64,000 nucleotides of DNA from NCBI GenBank assembly GCA_002340255.1, contig DDLS01000183.1:4087-68086 (forward strand), read 5' to 3'. Made by a program: the position numbers and the translations under genes. Shown here in pieces: positions 9,273 to 17,791 of this stretch. Within the stretch, counting starts at the first letter, position 1, and the number at the start of each line of letters is the position of its first letter. Below the pieces are notes generated by a model that saw only the letters and a program-made list of their open reading frames with translations, did no database searches and was not told the DNA's origin. The DNA comes from Cyanobacteria bacterium UBA2566 (lineage in GTDB: Bacteria > Cyanobacteriota > Cyanobacteriia > Cyanobacteriales > Desertifilaceae).

Positions 9273-10688
9273 ATGAACGAAGAGCATACACCCACCTCCC
9301 CCTTCGACTCTTCTGAGTGCGAGCCAACCCCTGAATCAGTAGTGGATAAGCCAATCGAAGCAGAAGCGATCGCGGTTGAGGACGTGAATCCAAATCCTCC
9401 TCCGGCTGAATTTACCGATGTTTCTGTAGAGCTGAAACTAGATGCGATCGCCCATGATAGTCTCAACTGGCACGACATTGAAGAATCAGTCAGTGAAGGG
9501 ATTGCTCCAGAAGTCTTAGAAGCCGTGCAACAGGAAATGGAGCAAGTATTACATAAGAATGTGGCTCTGCTCGATCGCATCAGTCAACTCGAAAGTGCCC
9601 TAGCTCACTCTCAACAAGCCTTACAAACCTATCAAGAGCGCCAACCTGCCACTGAAGCCCTCTTATCCCAACGTCTAGAAGAAATTAATACGCTTCAAGA
9701 AGAAAATAAACGTCTCTTGCGAGAATTAGAAAAATCCTATCAAAGTACCCAACGACAACAAATTTTAGTCCAAACTTTAACCGAACAACTCGAAAGTAGC
9801 CAAATTCAAACAGCGAGACTCGAACGAGATTGTGCGATCGCCCAACAACGCTCTCACGAACAAGCCACCCAACTCACTCAACGGGATAAGTTCTGCATCG
9901 ACTTACAAACCCGTCTCCACCGCCAACAACGATATACCTTACAGTTCAAAAATGCCCTGGATCGGTGTTTGGAATTATCTCCCTCAAACCGAGAACAGAT
10001 CCTCCATGAATCCTCTCAAGCTCTCAAGGGCTTAAAATTGGCCAAAATTGAACAGGGATTAGCCCCCAAAGTCGTTGCGATTCAACCTTGGTCAATCAAT
10101 CAATGGCAAGACTCTTTATCGGAAACCGATCTGCCTAATCCTGTACCAGAGGAAATAAGGACTAGAAATGTAGAAACCCCCAATCGAGAAATCTCCTCTC
10201 CAGAGTCTCCAGAGTTATTAGCTCAACCGCCTTCACCAGAGGTGAATCCCCCTCATTTACAACTGTTTAAACCGGAAGAATCCTTATCTTCAAGCCCAGA
10301 ACTTTCTCCGTCTCCTAGTGGGGCGATCGAAGATTTCCAGGATTCTCCCTTCCAGACGATAGCTCAGTCACGAGAGTTAGAACCTTTAGAAGAGTCAGAC
10401 GAGTTAGAACCAGAACCTCCCTCTTTTAGTGCTGAGTTTGACGATTCAGAGGAGAGTTTGATCGAGCAAGAAAATGTACAAGAGGAAGAAAGTGTTCAAA
10501 TCATCTCCGATCGCCCAAAAGTACTAGAGGATATCTCTTCTGAAGAAGCTCCGCAATCTGAGGAATCAGAAGTTCCTGTGAATCTTCCCCAAGGTAATTG
10601 GCCTTCTCCTCTAGTGTATCCCCTGCGACCCCCGAAAAAACGCAAGTCTTTAGCCGCGATCGATCTACCGTCTTTTCCCCGTCCATAG
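9273..10688 (+). CDS. Coiled-coil protein with acidic disordered C-terminal half
   Basis: A 471-residue protein I cannot assign to a named family. Residues 1-80 are acidic and low in complexity. Residues about 85-220 form a long Gln/Glu/Leu-rich coiled coil. The part from about 255 to 440 is strongly acidic and rich in Ser, Pro and Glu, probably disordered. The C-terminus ends in a basic-Pro patch (PPKKRKS). No signal peptide or membrane segment is visible, so it is likely cytoplasmic. HIP1 sites are frequent in the gene, so it is not obviously foreign. A scaffold or cytoskeletal role is only a guess from the architecture. Confidence 0.8.
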   Translation: MNEEHTPTSPFDSSECEPTPESVVDKPIEAEAIAVEDVNPNPPPAEFTDVSVELKLDAIAHDSLNWHDIEESVSEGIAPEVLEAVQQEMEQVLHKNVALLDRISQLESALAHSQQALQTYQERQPATEALLSQRLEEINTLQEENKRLLRELEKSYQSTQRQQILVQTLTEQLESSQIQTARLERDCAIAQQRSHEQATQLTQRDKFCIDLQTRLHRQQRYTLQFKNALDRCLELSPSNREQILHESSQALKGLKLAKIEQGLAPKVVAIQPWSINQWQDSLSETDLPNPVPEEIRTRNVETPNREISSPESPELLAQPPSPEVNPPHLQLFKPEESLSSSPELSPSPSGAIEDFQDSPFQTIAQSRELEPLEESDELEPEPPSFSAEFDDSEESLIEQENVQEEESVQIISDRPKVLEDISSEEAPQSEESEVPVNLPQGNWPSPLVYPLRPPKKRKSLAAIDLPSFPRP

Positions 10689-10759
10689 TGGGGGCATGGG
10701 TTCAGTTTAGACGCTCAATTCTTTCCTCTCAAGACTGATGGTTATGATTAAAGTATTTT

Positions 10760-12784
10760 ATGCTCGATCCTGAATATCATATTCGTCTTCTTCAAGGGGT
10801 GACTCAAGCCACTCATTGCTTGCTTACCCTATCGGATCGTCATGAAGCAATGCATCTGGCTTTAGCTCATTTAGGCAAAGCTCTAGCGGTTGATCGAGTG
10901 TATATTTTTCAGAATCATACCGATCCGGTTACCCAGTCCTTATTAGCCAGCCAATGGTGGGAATGGACTCCAGAGAGAAGCTCGCTTCCTTTTAATAATC
11001 TAGAATTGCAAAATTTATCCTATGCTACGATACTGCGGCGCTGGTATGATTACCTTTCCCAGGGAAAACCGATTACGGGTTATCAGGATGAACTGCCAGA
11101 ATGGGAAAAACAGTTATTAGGCGATCGCCAAGTGTGTTCCTTGCTGGTGCTGCCGATTTTTGTCGATCAACACTTTTGGGGTTTTGTCGAGTTTGACGAT
11201 TGTCAGAGCGATCGCCAATGGACAGCAGAAGAAATTGAAATTTTAAATACTGTTGCCGATAGTTTTGGGGGAGCGATCGCTCACCATCGTGCCGAAACAG
11301 AACTCAATACTATCCAAACTAAACTAGAAGCCGCGATTGAGGAACGAACATTTAAGCTCAAAGCTGCGGTTAAACAACTCCAGGCTGAAATCGACGAAAA
11401 AGAAACAATTGCGACCCAACTCCGTTACAATGCTTACCACGATCCCCTCACAGGCTTACCAAATCGCTCTCTATTTATAGATCATTTGCAAAAAGCGATT
11501 GAGAAAGTCAAAGAGTCAAAAGAGTATAAATTTGCAATTTTGTTTCTCGATCTAGACCGATTCAAAGTTGTTAATGATACATTGGGGCATACTCTTGGCG
11601 ATCGCCTCCTAATTGAGTTATCCAAACGACTCGATCGGATCTTACAAAAACAGTCTCATCTGTCCATAGAAGCAACACCCATTGCTCATTTAGGTAGTGA
11701 TGAATTTGCCATTCTTTTAACTGACATCTCAGCATTTTCCCAAGCTAATCAATTAGCAGAATCTATTCACCAAGATATGACTCGTCCCTTTGTTATAGAG
11801 AGTCATCAGATTCTCTCTACTGTTAGTATTGGGATTGCTCTAAGTTCTACCGGTTATCAACGACCTGAACAAGTGCTTCGAGATGCTGATATTGTCATGT
11901 ATCATGCCAAATCTAAAGGACGCGCTCGCTATGAAGTCTTTGATTTAGAAACCCATACGCGAGTGATGAATCAACTGAAACTCGAAAATGATTTGCGTCG
12001 TGCAGTCCAACTCTTAGAAAGCCCAGATACCCTTAAAGATAATCAATTTATTGTTTATTATCAACCCATTACTTGCTTACAAACCGGAGAAATTGCTGGA
12101 TTTGAAGCTCTCTTGCGCTGGCAACATCCTGAATTAGGGATGGTCTCCCCTGTGCAATTTATTCCTATTGCCGAAGAAACTGGATTAATTGCTTTACTAG
12201 GACAATGGGTACTCGAAGAAGCGTGCAATCAATTGCGTCGATGGGAAAGTTATGGTCACCATCGCTTAACCATGGCCGTTAATTTATCCGGTTGTCAACT
12301 CTCACGACCTGATTTATTAGAAAAAATCGATCAAATTATTCATCAATCCCAGATTCATGCCCATTACCTAAAACTGGAAATCACGGAAAGTATGATTATT
12401 AATAATGCCGAGTATGTCAAGCAAGTCTTAAGTCAATTAAAAGAACGTTCGATTAAACTTTGTATGGATGATTTTGGTACAGGTTATTCCTCTCTGAGTT
12501 ATTTACATCGATTTCCGTTAGATATCCTGAAAATTGATAAATCCTTTGTGAGCAACATGGGAGAAAGTGGGGAACACTCAGATATTGTCAGGACAATTAT
12601 TAATTTAGCCCATCACTTAAAGATGCAAGTGATTGCTGAAGGAGTAGAAACCCTAGGACAATTGAAAATATTGTCTGAATTGGGTTGCGAGTGGGGACAA
12701 GGGTACTTTTTTTCGAGACCGATTGATAGTCAAAAAGTGTTAGATTTACTGGAGAATCAAAACCAACCCTGGTTTTTGAAGTGA
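10760..12784 (+). CDS. GAF-GGDEF-EAL cyclic-di-GMP signalling protein
   Basis: A 674-residue cytoplasmic signalling protein. A GAF sensor occupies about 1-180 and a short coiled linker about 180-220. A GGDEF domain follows (about 225-395, beginning YHDPLTGLPNR), then an EAL phosphodiesterase domain (about 410-665). The cyclase signature reads LGSDEF at 311-316, so the second glycine of GGDEF is Ser. The EAL motif is intact (EALLRW at 449), as are MDDFGTGYSSL and the downstream AEGVET. The likely activity is c-di-GMP hydrolysis, with the GGDEF domain regulatory or weak. The ligand of the GAF domain is unknown. Confidence 0.93.
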   Translation: MLDPEYHIRLLQGVTQATHCLLTLSDRHEAMHLALAHLGKALAVDRVYIFQNHTDPVTQSLLASQWWEWTPERSSLPFNNLELQNLSYATILRRWYDYLSQGKPITGYQDELPEWEKQLLGDRQVCSLLVLPIFVDQHFWGFVEFDDCQSDRQWTAEEIEILNTVADSFGGAIAHHRAETELNTIQTKLEAAIEERTFKLKAAVKQLQAEIDEKETIATQLRYNAYHDPLTGLPNRSLFIDHLQKAIEKVKESKEYKFAILFLDLDRFKVVNDTLGHTLGDRLLIELSKRLDRILQKQSHLSIEATPIAHLGSDEFAILLTDISAFSQANQLAESIHQDMTRPFVIESHQILSTVSIGIALSSTGYQRPEQVLRDADIVMYHAKSKGRARYEVFDLETHTRVMNQLKLENDLRRAVQLLESPDTLKDNQFIVYYQPITCLQTGEIAGFEALLRWQHPELGMVSPVQFIPIAEETGLIALLGQWVLEEACNQLRRWESYGHHRLTMAVNLSGCQLSRPDLLEKIDQIIHQSQIHAHYLKLEITESMIINNAEYVKQVLSQLKERSIKLCMDDFGTGYSSLSYLHRFPLDILKIDKSFVSNMGESGEHSDIVRTIINLAHHLKMQVIAEGVETLGQLKILSELGCEWGQGYFFSRPIDSQKVLDLLENQNQPWFLK

Positions 12785-12868
12785 TAGAGTAGGGAATCAG
12801 TTACAGCAGTTTTCGCACTTGATGCGGTACATCTATTTCTAATTGAGAAGGACTAAAAACCCAGTAGT

Positions 12869-13192
12869 ATGGCAGATGAAGTAGATCAGATTCCAAATTC
12901 TTCCTCCCAACAACCGGATACACCGGCTGTATCTTCTCAATCTAGGAGAACGTTGCCTCGAGGAGTGCTGATGGGGCTAGGGTTTACCATCACTTTTTTG
13001 CTGGTTAACTTTTCCCCTCCAATTAGTATAGTTTGGGGAATTGTGGGAGGTGTGGCGAGTTGGTGGATTCAAACCTCTTGGCGAACGGAGGAAGAGATCA
13101 ATGAAGAAACTTGGATTTTACCCACCGATCCGAGAGCAGAAAATAATTCTCTAGCCCAAAATCGCACGAAAGTAGAACGTTGGCGGAAATAA
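12869..13192 (+). CDS. Small membrane protein, conserved hypothetical
   Basis: A 107-residue protein with a Ser/Gln/Pro-rich N-terminus and a hydrophobic stretch at about 33-67 that could form one or two membrane segments. It has a charged C-terminal tail. I recognise no catalytic motif. It starts with ATG about 85 bp after the GGDEF-EAL gene on the same strand. Confidence 0.65.
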   Translation: MADEVDQIPNSSSQQPDTPAVSSQSRRTLPRGVLMGLGFTITFLLVNFSPPISIVWGIVGGVASWWIQTSWRTEEEINEETWILPTDPRAENNSLAQNRTKVERWRK

Positions 13193-13309
13193 GAATCGTA
13201 TACCGTGTTTTCTGTTTTGAGAAGCTATGTTAAGATCGCTCTAAATCCTCCTTTTTAAGTAGGACTTTAAGGGGCAAAACAATTGACCCGTGGCTAATGA
13301 CTCATTACC

Positions 13310-13322
13310 AGCGCGAAGCGCT
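13310..13322. repeat. Dispersed palindrome AGCGC-N3-GCGCT
   Basis: AGCGCGAAGCGCT ends 2 bases before the ATG of the YdcF-like gene. In that position it could fold a hairpin over the ribosome-binding region. It belongs to the same family as copies at 2041, 4491, 45647, 48816 and 50181. Confidence 0.6.
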
Positions 13323-13324
13323 AT

Positions 13325-14119
13325 ATGTTCTTATTTCTCTCTAAGTTACTCCCCTTATTCGTTTATCCGATGGGGTTAAGTTGTGTGTTGATGGTCGTTT
13401 CTTTGGTGTTGCTGTGGAAATGGCCGAAACGAGCGGCAATTTCGATTTCTTTGGCACTGCTGGTGTTATTGCTTGGTGGTAATGGTTGGGTGAATCAGAC
13501 ATTAATTCAATCCCTGGAACTGCGCCATATTCCTCCAGATGAGTTACCGACTGCGGAGGCTATTGTGGTGCTGGGAGGGGGGATTAAAGCCCAAATTTAT
13601 CCCCGTCCTTGGGTGGATGTGTCGGAGGCTGGCGATCGCATTCTACATGGCTCACAGTTATATCTGCAAGGGAAAGCCCCCCGGTTAATCCTCACTGGAG
13701 GACGCATTGACTGGAAGGATGGTGGGCCGCCAGAATCGGCAGATATGGCCAAAATTGCCAGAGCTTTGGGAGTTCCCCAAGAGGCAATTTTACAAGACCC
13801 CAGTTCCTTAAATACCTATGAAAATGCGGTGAATGTGCGCCAAATTCTGGACGAAGAGGGAATTAATCGGGTATTGTTAGTAACGTCAGCAACTCATATG
13901 GTGCGATCGCTCCTGGTCTTCCAAAAACAAGGTATCGAAGCCATTCCCGCACCCACAGACTTCCTCAGTCCCCCCGGTCTCAGTCCCATTGAAACTGAAA
14001 CCACTTGGGAATCAGCCCTACTGAGTCTTATTCCAGATAGCAGTCGCCTGCGAGATACCACCAATGCCTTAAAAGAGTATATTGGCCTGTTTGTCTATGG
14101 TCTTAGAGGTTGGATTTAA
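13325..14119 (+). CDS. YdcF-like (DUF218) membrane protein
   Basis: A 264-residue protein with two N-terminal membrane segments (about 5-25 and 33-55). They are followed by a DUF218/YdcF domain starting AIVVLGGGI (about 79). The family's conserved parts include LILTGG (about 120) and the STNTYENA-like sequence SSLNTYENAV (about 160). The related proteins SanA and ElyC act in envelope biogenesis, and the domain may bind a nucleotide or lipid-linked substrate. The start ATG is unusual in lying directly after a palindromic repeat. Confidence 0.85.
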   Translation: MFLFLSKLLPLFVYPMGLSCVLMVVSLVLLWKWPKRAAISISLALLVLLLGGNGWVNQTLIQSLELRHIPPDELPTAEAIVVLGGGIKAQIYPRPWVDVSEAGDRILHGSQLYLQGKAPRLILTGGRIDWKDGGPPESADMAKIARALGVPQEAILQDPSSLNTYENAVNVRQILDEEGINRVLLVTSATHMVRSLLVFQKQGIEAIPAPTDFLSPPGLSPIETETTWESALLSLIPDSSRLRDTTNALKEYIGLFVYGLRGWI

Positions 14120-14181
14120 ACCCAACATTCTCTAAATAGCGTGTAAAATCGCTAGAATAAATAGAAACATACTCATAAAAG

Positions 14182-14187
14182 TATAAT
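14182..14187 (+). promoter_or_regulatory. Putative -10 box for the RidA-SDR-DHPS-like gene set
   Basis: A perfect TATAAT lies 25 bp upstream of the GTG start of the RidA-like gene, in an AT-rich stretch. No clear -35 box is seen 17 bp further up. The implied leader is about 20 nt, containing a weak AAGG ribosome-binding sequence. Confidence 0.45.
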
Positions 14188-14212
14188 GTAGAAAAAAATA
14201 AAGGTTAGCAAT

Positions 14213-14602
14213 GTGAAACGTGAAAACTTTTCTAGTGGAACTCCTTGGGAACCTATTGTTGGATATTCACGTGCAGTTCGGATTGGAAATCAAGTCTGGA
14301 TAGCAGGAACGACCCCAACTAATGAAGAAAGTCAGATTGTTTGTCCTGGTGATGCTTATGCGCAAACCGTACAAACCCTAAGAAATATTGAAACCATACT
14401 CCACAAGGCTGGAGCTAATCTAAAAGACGTAGTACGAACACGAATATATGTTGTCAATATCGAAGATTGGAAAAGTGTTGGACAAGCTCATGGAGAGTTT
14501 TTTAGAGAAATTCGACCTGTAACCGCAATGGTTGAAGTAAGTCGATTAATTGATCCCAAAATTTTGGTTGAGATTGAAGCAGAAGCAATCATAGCAGACT
14601 AA
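14213..14602 (+). CDS. RidA/YjgF/UK114-family protein, atypical
   Basis: A 129-residue single-domain protein of the Rid superfamily, which forms trimers with clefts for small enamine or imine ligands. Family features are VWIAGTTP (about 28-35), the LRNIETILHKAGANLKDVV segment (about 56-74) and the C-terminal EIEAEAIIA. Classical RidA uses an arginine just before the Ser/Cys-Val-Glu-Val strand. Here the aligned segment is RPVTAMVEVS and has Thr104, so it probably does not perform canonical 2-aminoacrylate deamination. The start is GTG. It is the first gene of a co-directional set with an SDR, a DHPS-like protein, a methyltransferase, SurE and an ATP-grasp fusion, suggesting a pathway-specific role. 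Confidence 0.9.
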   Translation: MKRENFSSGTPWEPIVGYSRAVRIGNQVWIAGTTPTNEESQIVCPGDAYAQTVQTLRNIETILHKAGANLKDVVRTRIYVVNIEDWKSVGQAHGEFFREIRPVTAMVEVSRLIDPKILVEIEAEAIIAD

Positions 14603-14690
14603 GTCTATAGTATAGTTTACCTAGACATGGTAAAGTTAGATCGTTTGTCTCAATCAAATCATATTTTCAGTTCATGAGGATCGGAAGATC

Positions 14691-15413
14691 ATGTTAAAAA
14701 AGGCTCTGGTAACCGGATCGGCAGTGGGAATAGGACAGGCGATCGCTCTAGATCTGGCAAGTAAAGGATTTGATGTCGCATTTCACTATAATAAAAGTGC
14801 AGAAGTAGCCCAAAAAGTGAGTCAAGAAGCTGCTGCTACCTATGGCGTAAACTCGATTGCCCTACAAGCAGATGTTACCCAACCAGAACAAGCTAAGTCT
14901 CTCGTCGAAACGGCAGCGCAACAACTTGGAGGCTTATCAGTAGTTGTCAATAATGTGGGTGACTATTTGGAAAAACAAATTAGCCAGGTCTCTATAGAGG
15001 AATGGCATCAAATATTTAATTCAAACCTCCATAGCGCGTTCTATATTAATCAAACCGCAATTCCTTATCTCAAGGCAGCAGGTTGGGGGCGGATCGTCAA
15101 CTTTGCGTTTGCTAGTGCCCAAAATGTGATAGCAGATCGCATAAATCCCGTCTATAGAATTGCCAAAACGGGTATTATTGTCTATACTAAATCCCTGGCA
15201 GTAGAGTTGATTGAAGACAACATTACCGTCAATGTTATTTCTCCAGGAGTCGCAGAAAATTCTATTGGTTTAGAGGAAAGTATCCCACTGCTCCCAACAA
15301 AACGACCTGCAACCTTAAAAGAAGTAAGCGATGCAGTAGGTTTCTTTATCAGTCCTGAAGCTAATTACATTACTGGACAAAATTTGGAAGTTGCAGGGGG
15401 TTTGCGGTTGTAA
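14691..15413 (+). CDS. Short-chain dehydrogenase/reductase (FabG/PTR1-like)
   Basis: A 240-residue NAD(P)H-dependent oxidoreductase. The cofactor motif TGSAVGIG is at 8-15 and NNVG at 87-90. The catalytic Ser142, Tyr155 and Lys159 (YRIAK) are all present. The C-terminus has the family's ITGQNLEVAGG. Substrates of such SDRs include 3-ketoacyl groups, sugars and dihydropterins. Because it precedes a DHPS-like gene, a pterin-reductase role (FolM/PTR1-like) is an attractive inference, but the sequence alone does not show it. A GAGGATCGGAAG segment precedes ATG 14691. Confidence 0.9.
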   Translation: MLKKALVTGSAVGIGQAIALDLASKGFDVAFHYNKSAEVAQKVSQEAAATYGVNSIALQADVTQPEQAKSLVETAAQQLGGLSVVVNNVGDYLEKQISQVSIEEWHQIFNSNLHSAFYINQTAIPYLKAAGWGRIVNFAFASAQNVIADRINPVYRIAKTGIIVYTKSLAVELIEDNITVNVISPGVAENSIGLEESIPLLPTKRPATLKEVSDAVGFFISPEANYITGQNLEVAGGLRL

Positions 15414-15477
15414 TAAATAGTCGGGAACTGATGGAGTAAAGTTACAATACAAAGCAGGCAATAAACGGAGGTTAAAA

Positions 15478-16383
15478 GTGTTTTCTCTCGCGGATATTTA
15501 CGCCATTTATGACCAATATAAAGATGACTACAATGCTGAAGTAGAAGAGTTTACTATTGGTCATAAGCAATTTAAGTTTAATTCACAAAAAGCTATTTTA
15601 GGAGTCGTCAATCTTTCCGTTGATTCTTGGTACAAGAAGAGCATCTGTTACACGACTGAGCAAGCAATTCGTCGTGGTAAGGTTTTAACCGCTCAAGGAG
15701 CGGATATCATCGATATTGGAGCTGAAGCTACTGCCAAAAATGCCGCGAGAGCCGATGGGTTGAAACAAATCAGTCAACTTCTCCCTATTATTGAAGGATT
15801 CAGTAAAGCAGGTGTTTTAAGTTCAGTTGACACCTATTACCCAGAAGTGGCAGAGGAATGTTTGAAGGCAGGGGCAAACGTCATTAACTTTACAGGTATC
15901 GAACATAGCGAAGAAATGTATCGAATAGTGGCTGAGTTCGATGCGGCCATTATTTTGTGTTACATTCAAGGAAAACATGCTAGAGATGTAGGGGAGTTTG
16001 AATTAGATGTAACCAAAGATCCGATTGATTTACTATACGATTATTTTGGAAAAGAGATCGAAATCGCGACAAAACATGGAGTCAGGAAAATTTTTATCGA
16101 TCCAGCAGTCGGTCTGGGATACACCAATTTGTACTATAAATCCCAAAATGCTTCAAATCGGATAAGGTATCAAATAAGCAGTCTTTTAAATGCGTTTAGA
16201 CTAAGGAAATTAGGGTTTCCTGTTTTCAATGTAATTCCCACTGCATTGGAAATTTTTGGGGAAGAATACAGTAGTTCTCAAGTCCTCACGGGGGTTTTTG
16301 CTGCGTTAGGAAAAAGCGATCTGTTGAGAACCCATGAAGTGTCTAAAGTTAAAGCGATTTTAGATACTTTGAGTATAATTTAA
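15478..16383 (+). CDS. Divergent dihydropteroate-synthase-like (pterin-binding TIM barrel) protein
   Basis: A 301-residue protein whose residues about 39-300 follow the DHPS fold, with an extra N-terminal segment of about 38 residues. Aligned by eye with FolP, it keeps the equivalents of the Mg/pterin residues: Asn45 (GVVNLSVDS), Asp118 (SSVDTY), Asn137 (VINFTG), Asp208 (FIDPAVGLGYT) and the C-terminal Arg284-His286 pair (LRTHEV). The two substrate loops are changed (SVDSWYKKS for TPDSFSDGG, GAEATAKNAA for GGESTRPGA). The SRKS lysine motif is replaced by NVIPTALEIFG. It probably binds a pterin-like or phosphorylated substrate but catalyses something other than normal folate synthesis. The start is GTG after a good GGAGG. 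The methyltransferase gene follows after 18 bp. Confidence 0.85.
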   Translation: MFSLADIYAIYDQYKDDYNAEVEEFTIGHKQFKFNSQKAILGVVNLSVDSWYKKSICYTTEQAIRRGKVLTAQGADIIDIGAEATAKNAARADGLKQISQLLPIIEGFSKAGVLSSVDTYYPEVAEECLKAGANVINFTGIEHSEEMYRIVAEFDAAIILCYIQGKHARDVGEFELDVTKDPIDLLYDYFGKEIEIATKHGVRKIFIDPAVGLGYTNLYYKSQNASNRIRYQISSLLNAFRLRKLGFPVFNVIPTALEIFGEEYSSSQVLTGVFAALGKSDLLRTHEVSKVKAILDTLSII

Positions 16384-16401
16384 AGATGGAGGTAAGTAGC
16401 A

Positions 16402-17577
16402 ATGAAAGTAACTTCAGAGCATATAGAGACGTTGTACCACGAAACCAATGCGGTTCAACATTACTTATCTAAAAGTCGTCGTGACGGTGTAAAAGTTGAG
16501 TGGGAAGAGCCATTTTCTCGTTCAGTGTTTAAGTATGCGATCGCGCCATATAGTAAGGAAAAGGGAGAGAAACTAAGAGTTTTAGATGTTGGTGCAGGTA
16601 CAGGAGATGGATATCTGTTGCTATCAACACTGTTGTCCGAGGAATCAGAACTAGGCAGCAGCTACGATCTAGATTACCTGGGAGTTGATATCAGTGCCCC
16701 AATGGTGGCAACTGCCAATGAGCTATATAGCAACCACAGTAACGTGAGGTTTGAATGTGCGGATATTCGGACTAGGGAGTTCCATCGACCTTTTGATGTG
16801 TACCTTTCTTGTGGCGTTCCCTACTCCCATCTGACTCATGATGAGCTAAACCAAGCCCTACAGAAAATTGCGGAGAATGCTTGCGAAAATCGCTCCCGGT
16901 GTGCAGTGGTTGTAGATGTATTAGGACGGTACAGCATCGAGTGGACACCCAAATGGAAAGAAAACCGGTGGGATTACTGCATGAGCTTTTTCGAGAGCCA
17001 AGGAGATGCAGAACCCACATGGATGAGTTTTTACGCCCATGAACAGTTGCAAGAGATTATGCAGCAAGCGGCTGATGCTGTAGGCTGCCCTGTTGAGAAA
17101 TTCAAGTTTTTCGATCGCTCCATTATGGTAGGTCGTCATACCTCAACGGGACAATTTAACCCAGAATTACCTAAGTATCGTAACCTCATCAATAGTTTGC
17201 TCGATCCCTCGAAAGAAACTGAATTGAGCCAATTAATCTTCCAAGTTGAGTTAGGATCGGCACCCGATTATATCTTGGATTTCTTCAAGAAATTCTCTGG
17301 CTGGTGGAATAGTTTAGTTAGTGAAGCAGCAATGCTACTGGGCGAGTCTTTGCCCATAGAACCCGTTGATTTGCCCCTAGCAGTTCAAGGATTTAAAACG
17401 GTCGCCCAGAAAGAATTACACAAGATTTCGGACAAACATCTGTGCAGACAGAAAGTCGAATTTATCCTAGCTCAAGTGTTGCAGCAATTAGAGGAAACTC
17501 AACAACCGGGCTATGGTGTGGGTCATGACTTGTTTGGAGTAATGTGGTTAGACGCGACAAAGATGAATGGATATTGA
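16402..17577 (+). CDS. Class I SAM-dependent methyltransferase with an extra C-terminal domain
   Basis: A 391-residue protein. The Rossmann methyltransferase core spans about 50-240: motif I is VLDVGAGTGDG (60-70), the acidic residue at the end of beta-2 is in GVDIS (94-98), motif II/III is CADIRT (119-124), and motif IV is FDVYLSCGVPYSHLT (about 131). Residues about 250-391 form a helical region I cannot assign. A clear GGAGG precedes ATG 16402, 18 bp after the DHPS-like stop, so the two genes are almost certainly co-transcribed. The substrate is unknown. The neighbourhood suggests a small molecule rather than RNA or protein. Confidence 0.88.
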   Translation: MKVTSEHIETLYHETNAVQHYLSKSRRDGVKVEWEEPFSRSVFKYAIAPYSKEKGEKLRVLDVGAGTGDGYLLLSTLLSEESELGSSYDLDYLGVDISAPMVATANELYSNHSNVRFECADIRTREFHRPFDVYLSCGVPYSHLTHDELNQALQKIAENACENRSRCAVVVDVLGRYSIEWTPKWKENRWDYCMSFFESQGDAEPTWMSFYAHEQLQEIMQQAADAVGCPVEKFKFFDRSIMVGRHTSTGQFNPELPKYRNLINSLLDPSKETELSQLIFQVELGSAPDYILDFFKKFSGWWNSLVSEAAMLLGESLPIEPVDLPLAVQGFKTVAQKELHKISDKHLCRQKVEFILAQVLQQLEETQQPGYGVGHDLFGVMWLDATKMNGY

Positions 17578-17689
17578 TTTTTTATGGAGTGTTTTGGTAT
17601 TTGTATTACAGTCTATTTAGATAAATTGAAACTCTAATATGGAAAAAGCTTGGGTAATCGATTGAAGCGATTGGTGAAAAATCATAGAG

Positions 17690-17791
17690 ATGATTTCTAA
17701 GCCTTATATTTTGAATCATGAAGAAGAAAAAGATAATTTAATTCCAGAGGAATTAGCACCTTACATCAAAAGAGGGGGGTTAGGATTATGA
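17690..17791 (+). CDS. Possible 33-codon leader or remnant ORF overlapping surE
   Basis: An ATG-started ORF of 33 codons rich in Glu, Leu and Ile ends at a TGA that overlaps the surE ATG (ATGA). The overlap could couple its translation to surE. The strong purine run AGAGGGGGG that serves surE lies inside the ORF. I recognise no family. It may be a leader peptide, the decayed start of a former gene, or chance. Confidence 0.3.
   Translation: MISKPYILNHEEEKDNLIPEELAPYIKRGGLGL

Noticed and set aside
10501..10686. Minus-strand ORF within the coiled-coil gene
   Set aside because: It is antisense to a long, well-behaved reading frame and has no motif.
17690..17791. RiPP precursor peptide
   Set aside because: It has no leader/core features or Cys/Ser/Thr-rich core, and no RiPP-modifying enzyme is nearby; the GG near the end is too weak.
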